From contig NC_019865.2 of NCBI RefSeq assembly GCF_002234675.1, forward strand, positions 31,461,945 to 31,525,944: a DNA stretch of 64,000 nucleotides, written 5' to 3'. A program made the translations under genes and the position numbers. Below are positions 1-11,749 of the stretch, piece after piece (within the stretch, counting starts at the first letter, position 1; every line of letters starts with the position of its first letter). Source of the DNA: Oryzias latipes. Taxonomy: Eukaryota; Chordata; Actinopteri; Beloniformes; Adrianichthyidae. The notes under the pieces were generated by a model. The model did not search any database. It was not told where the DNA came from and was given only the letters and a program-made list of their open reading frames with translations.

Positions 1-479
1 TATAATACTTGGTAAGTAAATCAGGAGATTTATTGAGACGAAAGTTTAGTATCATAAGTAATAAAACCAAATAAGATGTTTTTCCACGTTGAAGTAAATG
101 TGGATAAATGTTAGTTGTTTTTTTTTTTACTTGTCCTGTCCAACAGCTGAGCAGACAGATGAGAGCTGAGGGCCCCTTGTGTTGGACACATTTTACTTTA
201 ACAACAGGGGTTATGAATCTTCTGATACACCAGATGTATATTTGAATAGTGGACCTTACATTTAAACACCTGGGCCTTCAGTAGTGCTGTATCTGAACCC
301 TTTGACCCCTCATTAACCCTTTTATGCCTCTAAATAAAATGAATAAACAAAACAGTAAACACATTTCATTATGCACCTACAGCCTGCACAAAATATTAAA
401 AACAACCACATAATTTTGGAATATTATTTATTATGATGTTTATCATTTCATTCATCAAAAAAATTGGGTTATTTGAAGA

Positions 480-1500
480 CAAAATTCATCATCTAATAAA
501 GCTGCAAAAGCACTTCCTAGACAGTCACTGGGGTCATCAACATGAATATTAAAATCCCCTAATATTATAGTTTGATCAGAATCTAAGACAATAGTCGATA
601 GGAAGTCGGAAAACTCAGTTAAAAATTCTCAATATGGGCCGGGGGGGGGGGGCGATAAATAATTATGAGTAAAACAGGTTTTGGAGTTTTCCTGTTTGGG
701 TGACTTAAAGCCAATATGATGCTTTCAAATGAATTATAAGCATTTTTAACTTTAGGGCTGAGAAGTAAGATAGACTGTGATATTACTGCCAAACCACCTC
801 CTTTCCCTGAAATCCTGGATTTCTGATAGTTAGCATAAGTGGGGGGGGTTGCTTCATTCAATCTAACATAGTCATCCTGATGGAGCCAAGTTTCTGTTAA
901 GGCTAAAAGACTAAGATTGTTATCAGTAATTAACTCGTTGACTAAGAGGGACTTGGAGGAAATGGATCGAATGTTTAATAAACCACATTTAATGACATCA
1001 TAATTCTGCTTGTGAGAACTGCTGTCTGTCACTTTAAGGTTTCTATGACGCGCTCCTTTCATTTGTCTTTCAGCACATAAGCTAAAGCTAGGACCTGCTT
1101 GACTTTCCCTGCATGGGTTTTGCAGCAGCGCTAACCCTAAGGGAGGCTCAGAGGAGCGTTGTACACTGCTGCTCTGCGCCCGGGTCTCGTCTCTCAACAC
1201 ATCAACATATGTTGGCAAGGGTGGTGTGAACGTAGCTCACGTGTGTTATCTCTTTAACGTAATAAACCTGTGTCTCAGACATGCAGCTACAGAGCAGCAA
1301 CAGCTGCAGCGCTTCTCAGCAGCCGAGGTCTGCTGCTCAGACATGCAGCCCTTCCTAGAAACAAGTCCAGCTGGACTCTTTCTGGAAACGCTGTCCAGAA
1401 ACCTCCAATTCTCTACTGCAGAAACTCATCTCAGCATGTTATGCAACTAACTACATTCAGAACACAACAGACGGAGGATATCTGAAGTTCTGACTGCATT
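480..1500 (-). mobile_element. L2/Maui-like LINE, endonuclease fragment
   Basis: The minus strand between 1218 and 480 encodes the start of an apurinic endonuclease domain: [10 protein letters not shown], then LALTETWL, then YRPP, and after a shift in the G-run near 641-652, GDFNIHVDDPSD. These are the N-terminal endonuclease motifs of L2-type LINEs. The reading stops near 480 and no reverse transcriptase follows, so this is a truncated fragment. The upstream limit near 1500 is approximate. Confidence 0.75.
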
Positions 1501-2420
1501 TTAGTTCTCCACTCAAAAAGTGAGTGATTGACCTTTTTCAGGAGCCTGGACTAACTTTGACACTAACTTTCTTTCTGCAGCAGCATCAAAGTTAGGCGTC
1601 TCCACATCTTTACCCTCATGGCATTTAATAGCAGTTTTTCTGTCCCTTTTTGTTGTTTAGTCCATTCACTGCTGCAGAAAGAGAGATCAGACACTGACAG
1701 AGCACCACTCACTCTCCCTCTGTCTTTCTACATTCCATCATTCATTTTAGAAGCAGCATAACCATCATCAACACAAAAAAGAGAATGGACAGACCATTTG
1801 GAATGATTTAATGAGCATGCATGGACAGAATAATAATAAATAACACATGAATCAGATATTTTTAAGGGTTGCAGAGAAGGCCTTGAAGGCCCTGACAGCC
1901 CACCACTGAGTAAACCCCTTTTGTAAATTATAATAAACTTTATTCAAATTAATTAAATGTGAAACAGTTTTTTGTTGGACAGACGGAAAAGAAAATGAGG
2001 GAAGAAAACAGAAGGATTTTGGGGGGTGGGGGCCACACCCAAGCCAAGCCAGATCCCCACTCAATTGCCCATACCACACACCCCCACACACGAGCCCGGA
2101 AGACCATGCAGCGCACCCGCCTGCCCCACCTAGGCACCGGATCCGAACCTCCACCTAACAGAGTCTTCACCGCCCCCGCCGGGCATCAGAAGGCCCTGCC
2201 CCCAACCATGGCAAGCAGACAAGGAGCAGCGACGCCCGGCACCCCACCCCCCATGTCATGGAGTTAGCCATGGGAGACCAGAGAGACGGAATTCTTTCTA
2301 AGTGGCTTGAACTCTGGGATGGTATTTACTTTAAGCTGAAATGATCAAACAGCATATAGCATAACATAACAGCAGCAGGTCCTGCATGCTTTTCAGTAAT
2401 GGGGTGTAGTTTAGATGCAC
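1501..2420. other. unassigned sequence with a G/C-rich block
   Basis: No host gene recognised. 2010-2260 is strongly strand-biased (C-rich on plus), with open frames on both strands that match nothing I know. It may be the 5' part of a retroelement. Confidence 0.3.
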
Positions 2421-4475
2421 CAATTCTGATAATTTGGGGGAGAAATAAATAGCAAGATATTTGATATTGCCTGATTTGACTGGTAGCAAGAGTATTTGCT
2501 CTGCATTACTGTTCAGTGATAATAAAACAGATGATTGGAAAAGATTTATTCCAATTACTTGAGTAGTCTGAGGTGGAAGATGTTAGTTTTTATCACACCT
2601 GTCCAAAAAATTTTCAGTGTAAGTCCAAAAAATATTTGTATTAATCATTCCTCAAATTGAAAACAGACAGAAAAGTTTTTAGCAATATCCTTTTTTAGCC
2701 TTTGCACTGACTAATTTGTTGGATAAAACCTATGAATGATCTTGAATGAAACCTCTTTCCCTTTGCTGCTTATAAGATTCCAAACACATTTGTAAGTTAT
2801 GGCTGGGGATTCCCGCTGAAACGGTTTTTGGACGACTTTGTTTTGATTTCTCAAAGTAGAGAAGCAGAGTTTTCCGACAGCAGTGTCCGTCACGTGACGC
2901 TGTAGTTGGGCAGCAGATGTAGTAGAAGCTCCTTTAAAAAGATGGGTGAGGTTGAGGGAAACGGCATCAAGAACGACTGAGTCCTTCATAGAAACAGGGC
3001 TCTTATGATGAATTTATTGTAAGTGTAGAGTCAACCCTGTTGATTGAATAATTGACTAACTAATCTGATATTATTGTCAAACCACTGTTGGATAAAGACA
3101 GTTTTGTTCTTTTAAAGAATATATCTATTGTTCCAAATGTAAAATCTGTGAGGAGAAAAGTTGTGTTTATAAATCATGGACCAATAAGCAGCATCTGTTT
3201 ATGAAATGAAGACGTTTGATGGGCACTTTGTCGGCTTGTAGGTGCAGAGCAGTAAAAAGTCCAGGTCACCAGCCTGTGAGAAAACAGGATTGGGAGTGAA
3301 GTTTGGATTTTTCAGAAACTGTCTGATCCAATTCATTTTACAGTCATCATTAAGGTACTGAAATCCAGGAAGTTCAGACCCCCACTAGTATATTCATCCA
3401 TTAGAACAGATTTCCTGATATGATGAGTTTGTTTTTTCCAGACAGTCACATATTTATCAACAGTTTTGCTTATAAAGTTGCTGACATAAAGAGACGCGCG
3501 GCATAAATGACTCTGGAGAGGCCTGCAGCCTTGGAGAGGAGACTTTGACCTTTAATGGAAAGGTCACGTAAGAGCCAGAGGTTCAAGCTCTTTTTCATTT
3601 GATCAATAATTGGAAGAAAGTTAGTATTCCCTCTACCATTTTCAGTTTTGGATATTATTATACCAAGATATGTGACCGATGTCTTTACAGGAATATTAAA
3701 GAGTGAATCTGAATCACATGATTTAACTGGGAGAAGTTCACATTTTTTCTAATTTAACAATTGACTGGAAGCTTTGGAGAAAGACTTAATTATATCTATC
3801 GCTAAGGAAATTTGTGAGCTATCTTTAAGAAACATAGTCGTATCATCAGAGAGCTGACTGAAAACAATAGATCTACCAACAACTTTATTCAATTTGGTCA
3901 CAGAGAAGCTGAGCTACAAGAAGAAATAGATGGACATTAAGGACATCCCTGTTAATTCCACGTTTTATATCAAACCTAGGTGATGAACCATGTTTAAGTT
4001 TAATAGAGCAGGTGGCCTTGTTGTAAAGAGTTTTAAAGACTTTACAGTCACCAAAACCAAATGTTTGTACTGAATGATACAGGAAGTCATGTTTTACTGT
4101 GTCAAAGGCCTAAAAGAAGTCCAGAAATAACATAAAAGAATCATCTGCAATGAGATATGATTCATCAAGTATGTCCAAAACTAAATAAATATTATTGGCG
4201 ATATTTCTGTTGGTTAAAAAATCTGATTGTTATTCATCTGTTATTGAGTTAGGAACAGATTTCATTCTTTTTGCAAAAACTAAAGCTAAAATTTTATAAT
4301 CATTGTTAACAGACGAGTCTGCAATTATCAATATAGAGTAAATCTTTGTGCAGTTTTGGGATGAGGGTAATAACTCCTTGGGCCATACTTCATGGTAAAG
4401 TATCACTGGAAATACTTTTATTGTAAACTTCCAATAGAAAGAGTGCCACCTGCTGGGAGAAGAACGCATACATTC

Positions 4476-5000
4476 TATGGAGTTAATTCAGTCTCAATAA
4501 TCAGAAATGCACACAACCGGTTTTACAAATGCACACGCTCCGATTCACAAATGTCATTTTATGCAAACGTGAAAAATAAATTCGGAAATACACACCCTGT
4601 GTTTCACAAACACACAGATTGTGTTTCACAAATGCACACTAAATGTTTTACAAATGCACAATAAGTGTTTCTCACAAATGTGCACACTGTGTTTCACAAA
4701 AAACATTTTAGAAATTCACAATAAATGTATCAGAAATACACAGTAAGTGCTTCACAAACATGATTTTTAGGTACACATGTGATGTGAACTCACAGATCAT
4801 TCGAATTGCAGAATGTGCATTCAAAATCCCGTTCTCGTTTGTGAATCTCCCCGTGTGTGTGAGAGATTTTTCTGCGGGGAATATTGAGACTCATCTGACG
4901 GAGCGGGTCAACTAATGTCACCATTGGCTAGTGAATCTGTCAAGCAAACTCATCGGCAAAGCAGGCGGGTTCGCTTTTAGCCAATCGTATGGCCCCTTAC
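4476..5000. repeat. left long terminal inverted repeat with subterminal short tandem repeats
   Basis: After the TATGG end, the arm contains a run of degenerate units with the core TTTCACAAATGCACAC (about 4520-4770), then unique sequence up to about 5000. It is the inverted counterpart of the right arm, with few differences. Confidence 0.85.
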
Positions 5001-6851
5001 ACTTTCTCTACGCTTTCTGCGGGTGGCAAAAGCCCCGCCCATATTTGATTCTGTACCAGTCGGTCGTTAGCGTGTTAGCCTTAGCATGGCTTGTCGGTTT
5101 ATTGCCTTCGGTTGTCAAAAATTACTGGCTTGTGCAACTTTTCAGTGGACCTGGAAGCAAGGCAACAGTGGTTGAATGCAGTTGACATTGAATCCATCGA
5201 ACTCTGTACTGGTCATGAGATTTAAAATGAATGTTTCACTCGGGATTGTTTGTACGTTATTCTCTTAGCTTTCATGCTAGCGTCATTGCAACACTCAGAC
5301 ACGGTTTTGATCATATGAAGGTGGAGGAGAAAAATCTTCAACTTCCACAGGTTTTGTGGAGAAACTGGCATCACTTTGCTCCGTACCACGCAGTGGGACT
5401 ACATTACCTCAAGTTCATCTCACTGTCAATCACAGACGCCCAATATACACCTCCCCTGCTCAGCCCGAAGTCACTTTGCTTGACCTTAATTTTATTTTTT
5501 TAATAACTCAAATGTCATTGATTTTATATTGTAACCATATACATATACACCTCTTGGCCAGGTCACCCTTGCAAAAAAGATCCTCATCTCTCTGGGTTTT
5601 ATAACTGGTTAAATACTACACAACAAAAGATGGTCATAGAACAACAAAGTGCAAACATTCACCCTTTATTGCAGAGTAAAATTCAGTGAAAACATGGACA
5701 GATTAAAACATCAAAATTTAAGCAAATGTGGGATCTCTACTGATTTGAATTTTATTTAAACTGGAACTAATTTTCATAACATCCTTACATACAATGAAGT
5801 CCCTTGAACAATACAGCAGTATTGATTTGAACTTTGTCTTACTCCCCTCAGTCTCTCTTCTTCTGTATGTAATTATGTCGCCTAAATTAAGTTCTAAACA
5901 CACTGGACAGTAAAGATGTAATTCCACTCCCAAACGGTCTGAATTAAACAATGGATTGATGTCGTCTTGCAGTTCCAACATTTGTGGACCCAAAAGAGGA
6001 CTGTCCCATACCAGGACATTGATCCCAGGATGAGGTTCAGTCATGGATCCACTCTCCTCCCATTCAATCTCTGGAACCAGCATACCCTGACAAAAAAAAA
6101 AAAGATACTGTTTATGAACAGCACTGTTTTTTTTGTGTTTTAGATTATGTAGGAACAGTGACCGACTAATAATAACTTATATTGTTGCTTGCAGGCAGAC
6201 CTCATATCTCCATAACTGTTTATAATTTGCAAATAAGTGAACCTTAACAAAGTAGTGACATTAGTACATCTGATGGCTCATAATGCCATGCATTGTGATG
6301 CATTTTGAACTTGCAGATGTGCTATTCTTCCTACAAACAAACAATTTAGGGAAATTGTTTGCACCACACAACAATAATCCTTTTCATTCATTTTCGATCA
6401 AAATTCACTGTAGTCATTATGATTTCATGATACTCTTCTTGATACTTTCCACTTTAGTCAAACTGCACACAAATCAGTTGTCCAGTACAGTGAGATTAAA
6501 TAAAGCATTTACCCGGGGATCAGAAACAGGGTTCTGGGTCAAGCCCAACTGCCACAGCTGTTTTGGTTTCATGCTTTGCTCCGTCCTGATTGGATGGCTG
6601 TCCCACGCGTCACTAAAGACATCCAAACTGACCTGAATGCGTGGTAGAAAAATGTAATGGCTGCAGAATACGTGATGTGACTGATATTGAGCAAGTCTTG
6701 GTCCTCAAGAGAGAGCAGGATGTTGTAGTATAAACCAGTAACACTCACGAAGACATCACACCAGAAGAGCTCAATCCTGTATTTGGAAAAAAGCAAAAAG
6801 AAATATTATATTGTCAGATTTATTTTTAATACATCATTCACTTTTATGTAT

Positions 6852-8218
6852 CAGGGCTCCAGACTAACTTTTTTCACTAGGAGCATAGTGGCCCCTAACT
6901 GAAAATTTTAGGGGCACAACCAGAAAATTTAGGGGCGCATACCGTAAATCAACATTCTAACCAAATCTACTAATTTCCACTGTATTACAAATAAATACTT
7001 TAATAATAGATGCAGAAATTACAATGTGCTGTTTCAAATTCAGTGTCATATTTTATTCTGCACTTTTGAAGATGCAACAAGAAGGTAAACTGACATCACC
7101 ATCGCTGTCATGACAGTACAACTAAGTAAAAATAGTAAAACAAATACCATACTTTTAGAATAAAAAAAAGTTTTTAGTAACAAGTGATTACCGTAGTAAC
7201 CTTTCGTAATTTCACAGTTTCAAACAATACTTAAATGTATGTAAATATTAGAGGATGGAAATTCATGTTGGTGACACCAAATAGGTTCAGCCAAGATGCA
7301 CAATAAGCGTGTTTGAGATCACCCAGATGGACGCAACACTGCACAGATCACCTGGTGTGTGACGTATATTTTTGTTTTTGCTCCAACATCACCTGTCAAT
7401 CAAAACAAAAATATCACGAGAAAGGGGTGAGAGCAAGACACCAATCAGAGCGAACGCAGCTGGAAATTTAGTATTGAACTGACTAAAAGCTGCCCTACAG
7501 ACTACAAAACAATGCATTATGGGACATGCGTCCTGATGGGTTTTTTGTAGTTCACTGATCAATTAAAATAATTTAAAATACCAACTGATTAAAAAAAGGC
7601 TACATCCATTACAAAACATAAAAATAATTATAAAAGATGTAATATCACAGCTCATACTTAGGGGGAGAGGCATATTAAAACGAAATTGAATGTTAAGGAC
7701 AACTCCTAATTCCTGGTCTCTTTCAGTCTCGCTGCAGCTTCGATTTCATGCGAGTTTGAGACCCCTGCTGTACACTCTGTCACTGGTACACTAGCTGCAG
7801 GTCGGAAGAACGAATCAATAGTTCGCTTGCTCATAGCTCAGACGCACATATCAGGTTGTGATGATATTTGTCTCTGTTTCCTTCCCATGGATGTTTACGC
7901 GCGCTCGATTGTCTCTAGACCCCGCCCCTCCACATATTTTAGCCACTTGCAGTGACTTTCCCTATTCTTCTCACACGCATTGGCCGCCTCAGGCATCACT
8001 CAATGAAACGCGAGTGTGTGCTCGCGTTTCATTGATGATTTCATCTCTCATTTCATCGATCATTGACGTGCTCCTTTCATGTTTAATGTATAAAAAATAC
8101 GGAGGGTGGAGGAGGCAAATTTACTGGTAGCACATGTGCGACTGGGTGTAAAATTCAGTCGCACACTCTCAAATTTTGGTCGCAAAATGCGACCAAATGG
8201 ACGCAGTCTGGAGCCCTG
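6852..8218. mobile_element. hAT-type nonautonomous element, copy 1, 5-bp TSD
   Basis: Ends CAGGGCTCCAGACT and its complement AGTCTGGAGCCCTG, flanked by TGTAT on both sides (6847-6851 and 8219-8223). The ends resemble hAT elements, but the duplication is 5 bp, not 8. A second copy at 48757 also has a perfect 5-bp duplication, suggesting the hAT5-type group. I found no transposase. It lies between transposase exons of the host element. Confidence 0.85.
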
Positions 8219-8551
8219 TGTATATATTAAAGCTTCTAAAACTAGGTTCAACTCACCGTTGATTGTGTGTACACTTTTCCTGCAATGAAGCCGTTTGTGT
8301 CAGTTGTACGTACTGTGAGCATTAACTCGGCTATGCCCACATTTTCTCCTCCGTGATCTCCTCTCACCCTGACAATAACATGAAAATCATGTCTCAAACA
8401 CATAATTACAAATGCATCGCCAATACGGTACACATCAGTTTAAAATGTAATGTTCTTATGCATGTTGCCAATAAGTAGAATTTCTAGGTTAAAAAAATTG
8501 CAGGAGTGGGTTACATGTATCTCTGGGGAAAAAAATGAGGTGAGAGAGACT

Positions 8552-8576
8552 GTTAGGGGGGGGGGGGGGGGGGGGG
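8552..8576. repeat. poly-G tract
   Basis: Uninterrupted G homopolymer of about 22-25 bases within the 6.4 kb element. The exact length is unreliable in assemblies. Confidence 0.8.
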
Positions 8577-8929
8577 ATAAAATGTTATTCATGAGGGGAA
8601 AGTTTTAGAGTTGCCTTTGTTTTCAGAGGAGTCTACAAAAAGTTATTTTATTTTTGTACAAATAACCAAGTACTTATACTGCCTGATATGTGAATAAAAG
8701 ATTTCTTTATGAATGACATGAATACCTCAGAGGAAAGCCATAAACGTTCACAGCGTCACTGAAGAAGGCCAAGTGGGTGTCTGCACAGTTGTTCTCTGCT
8801 ATCTTCTCAGGTACAAGATCTATGGAATACAAGTACAAATACTTTCAACTGACAGATATTTACAGGGGCAAAAATGCTAAATTCCCAATTGACAGGTAAA
8901 ACAGTAATACAATAGGATGATAAAATATG

Positions 8930-9185
8930 AAATAGAATAGAATAGAAGGGTATTTAATAATCCCTGAGGAAATTTTTTTAAAATGGCCATCTTAAAAAAA
9001 CATAAACACACATGCATTACAAATAGAAATATCACAAAATAAAAAGATTGATAAAAAAGGTAAATAATTGGAAAATCAGTGGGTAAAATTAAAAGAAATT
9101 ACTTGTAAGATGCCCTGCCAGAGAGTTGTATTGCCTGATGGCACGAGGAACAAAAGATTGTCACGCTGTCACGCTTCAGTAATTC
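8930..9185. repeat. LINE 3'-tail-like repeat
   Basis: The sequence reads like a familiar fish LINE 3' end: aataatccctgagg, then a segment with ttgcctgatggcacgagga. It lies between transposase exons 1 and 2 of the surrounding element. The family was not resolved. Confidence 0.35.
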
Positions 9186-10289
9186 CTAGAGAATAAATAA
9201 AAACACAACAAACATGGATTAGATCATTTAGCTGTCTGATCTTAAATTACATAATTTTCAAATATATGAAAGGGGAATTTTTTTAAAACACTCTTGCTAT
9301 GATAACTTGAGCTTGTAGTAAAGAACACCTTTAAAAAAAATCAGAGACGACACTGATCACAGGAAGCCTGTGTGTAATACTTACAGTAACTTCTACTCTA
9401 ATCACTGTTGACAGCTGATTTCTCCCATCCACCCTTTCTGTGACTACTTATCGACTACAAAACAGCCTAAAAACATAATGTTTGGGATTCTTGTCATTAC
9501 GTCATTGGAAGTAAAGAGATACAGGGATTTTAGTGGCTGTCACTCTGACACAATCTCACAGGGCTGGTCAGCACAATACGGGTTCTAACGTTAGAAACTT
9601 AATGAGGCTGCTTTCATTCAACAGTGGATTCATGTATGTTATATTTAAAAAATGCTGTTTTCATGAATGTCATATGAATTAACTTTGTTGCACAGTCCAC
9701 CCCGTCTTAAAGTCTGGGTTGTGAAAATGCTGTGTCTAACTTTAACCCGGATCGCGTTTAAATAAAGGCAGCACACGGAACAACTAGCTAGTTAGCATAG
9801 CATAGCATCAGTGTTTAAACAAATCCCCGTCTCCAAATCAATACTTTTTATTAAACTTTCTTTGCTGCTGTAAATCCAGCATGTTTTCCCCTTAGTTCTA
9901 TCTGAATCATTTTAAGAACCTACAGATCATTGGCTATAGACGCTAGCTTGAACCGACACCGGCTTGAACTTCACTCACACTCACAGGCAGACACAACTTG
10001 CACAGGCTAAGCAAAACAAAGCTAAGCTAATTTGCGGTGGGGGTTCTCTGCAAACGACTCGGCTGCAGTGTTCATAAAGCATTCACACATGTCACTTGGC
10101 TAAGGAGAACGCTTCAACTTAGTATTCAATAACATTACAGGACGTACAACGAGGGAATGATCAAATAAATGCATTACTTACGGGCTGAGACTGATCCCGT
10201 TCAGAAGACCTCTCCGCCATGTTTGCCGCCCGCGTCCTTTCAACTGCTGTGCTGAACAGCTCCCTCCCTCGTCACTTTGAAAGTGAGGA

Positions 10290-10874
10290 GTGTAAGGGGC
10301 CATTCGATTGGCTAAAAGCGAACCCGCCTGCTTTCCCGATGAGTTTGATTGACAGATTCACTAGCCAATGGTGAGATTAGTCGACCCGCTCCGTCAGATG
10401 AGTCTCAATATTCACCGTAGAAAAATCTCTCACACACACGGGGAGATTCACAAACGAGAACGGGATTTTGAATGCACATTCTGCAATTCGAATGATCTGT
10501 GAGTTCACATCACATGTGTACCTAAAAATCATGTTTGTGAAGCACTTACTGTGCATTTCTGATACATTTATTGTGAATTTCTAAAATGTTTTTGTGAAAA
10601 ACAGTGTGCACATTTGTGAGAAACACTTATTGTGCATTTCTAAAATGTTTTTGTGAAAAACAGTGTGCACATTTGTGAGAAACACTTATTGTGCATTTGT
10701 AAAACATTTAGTGTGCATGTGTGAAACACAATCTGTGTGTTTGTGAAACACAGGGTGTGTATTTCCGAATTTATTTTTCACGTTTGCATAAAATGACATT
10801 TGTGAATCGGAGCGTGTGCATTTGTAAAACAGATTGTGTGCATTTCTGATTATTGAGACTGAATTAACTCCATA
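10290..10874. repeat. right long terminal inverted repeat with subterminal short tandem repeats
   Basis: Inverted copy of the left arm. A unit of about 54 bp is duplicated at 10570-10690 (the string gtgtgcacatttgtgagaaa occurs twice), which explains the extra length. The transposase exon 1 lies about 70 bp inside this arm. Confidence 0.85.
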
Positions 10875-11749
10875 ACATTCAGACATTAATTCGATTTTTT
10901 TGCTCTAACTATTTGATGCAGTCACAGATTAACTGGATTATCACAAAATTCTTCTTCAGAGTTTTTAATTGTTTGGGTATTTTTTAAAGAATTAAGAAAG
11001 ATTTCAGCTTCTGTTTCAGAATATTGTGATGAATACAGTTTCTTGTAAAAATGATGAGCAATAGTTGGAGATTATTGTAACATACCTACAATTGATGTCA
11101 TTGTTTTTAGCTCATGAATTGTGTTTATTTGTCCTTGATGCTTCTCCGTTTTAAAGAAATGTGAGTAGTTTTGCCATAATTGTTTTCTGGATCTAATAAT
11201 AGCTCCTTCTGCTTTTCTTTTTCCAAGTCTTCCTGTAGTTTGATCATTCCTTGTTTCTGCTCATCTGACAAGCTGTCTGGAGGTTTTGGCAATAGTACTG
11301 AGATGCCTGTGATTAGATCATACTTTTGTTGCTCTCTTAGTTTGGCTAAGTTGCCACCAAATGTTGTTAAAAACGTGGCTGATTTGTATTAGAACAACTC
11401 CCAGTTAATGGAGAAAGAGTTCTCCAATTTGGCTTTAGTAAAGAATTTTGACAGAAGATTGGTTATTTTTGTTTTTGCACAAAGTGTTATTTAAAGTTAT
11501 TTAATTTTCAATAAGGAGATTTACTGACATTTTGTGAGGGACATAAAACAAAATCTATAGGAACAGCTTGATGGTCACTTAGTGGACGCGGTAAGAGGAT
11601 CACTGAAATATCATTATCCTGTAAATCACTGTAATCACTGCTGGCGAAATTAGGTATTGGCCAAAACCGTTTTTAAACACAAACTGACAGTTTAAGTAGT
11701 TCTAACAGTGATGTTACTGATTATTTCCAAGATCAAAATGAAATTAAAT

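Larger units (their letters stand above)
5718..10221 (-). pseudogene. spliced integrase-core transposase gene of the 4476-10874 element, damaged
   Basis: Exon 1 (10182-10221) encodes MAERSSETGSVSA before a GTAAGT donor. The next clear exon, 8726-8819, encodes 30 residues, including ADTHLAFFSDAVNVYGFPL, and joins in phase to 8257-8374 with VRGDHGGENVGIAELM, an integrase second-Asp motif. After a frame disturbance comes THNQ, and an exon ending near 6787 encodes RIELFWCDVFVSVTGLYYN. The segment below about 6620 reads DAWDSHPIRTEQ in another frame, and the last block, 5718-6083, encodes VPEIEWEESG and ends at a stop. DHG-EN, HNQRIE-W-DV and W-HP-RTE are familiar in fish integrase-core proteins. 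The segment with the first catalytic Asp is not visible between 8820 and 10181. With at least two frame disturbances this copy is probably inactive. Confidence 0.7.
4476..10874 (-). mobile_element. 6.4 kb DNA transposon with ~0.5 kb inverted repeats, 6-bp TSD and integrase-type transposase (IS3EU-like)
   Basis: The element begins TATGGAGTTAATTCAG and ends with its complement, flanked by ACATTC on both sides (4470-4475 and 10875-10880). The inverted repeats run from 4476 to about 5000 and from about 10290 to 10874. The right arm is longer because of duplicated internal units. Just inside the right repeat a spliced minus-strand gene starts and encodes integrase-core motifs. The 6-bp duplication, TATGG ends and IS3/rve-type integrase fit my recollection of the eukaryotic IS3EU group. 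That family label is inferred. A hAT-type element (6852-8218) and a LINE-tail-like segment (about 8930-9185) lie within it. Confidence 0.85.
2420..11690 (-). mobile_element. Tx1-like L1 LINE (ORF2), decayed, split by a 6.4 kb DNA transposon
   Basis: Read on the minus strand and skipping 4476-10874, the sequence follows the order of a Tx1-type ORF2. The end of the endonuclease lies near 11560-11630 (ISVILLPRPLSDHQAV). The linker near 11000-11300 includes FYKKLYSSQYSETEAEIFL. The reverse transcriptase contains NDYKILALVFAKRMK (about 4250-4310), the block around FLDFF-AFDTVKH, DDTTMFLKDSS (about 3790-3860), and a C-terminal ISSKGKEVSFKIIHRFYPTN (2711-2780). Stops and frameshifts are frequent. 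The gap coincides with a perfect ACATTC target duplication, showing one LINE interrupted by one insertion. Confidence 0.8.
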
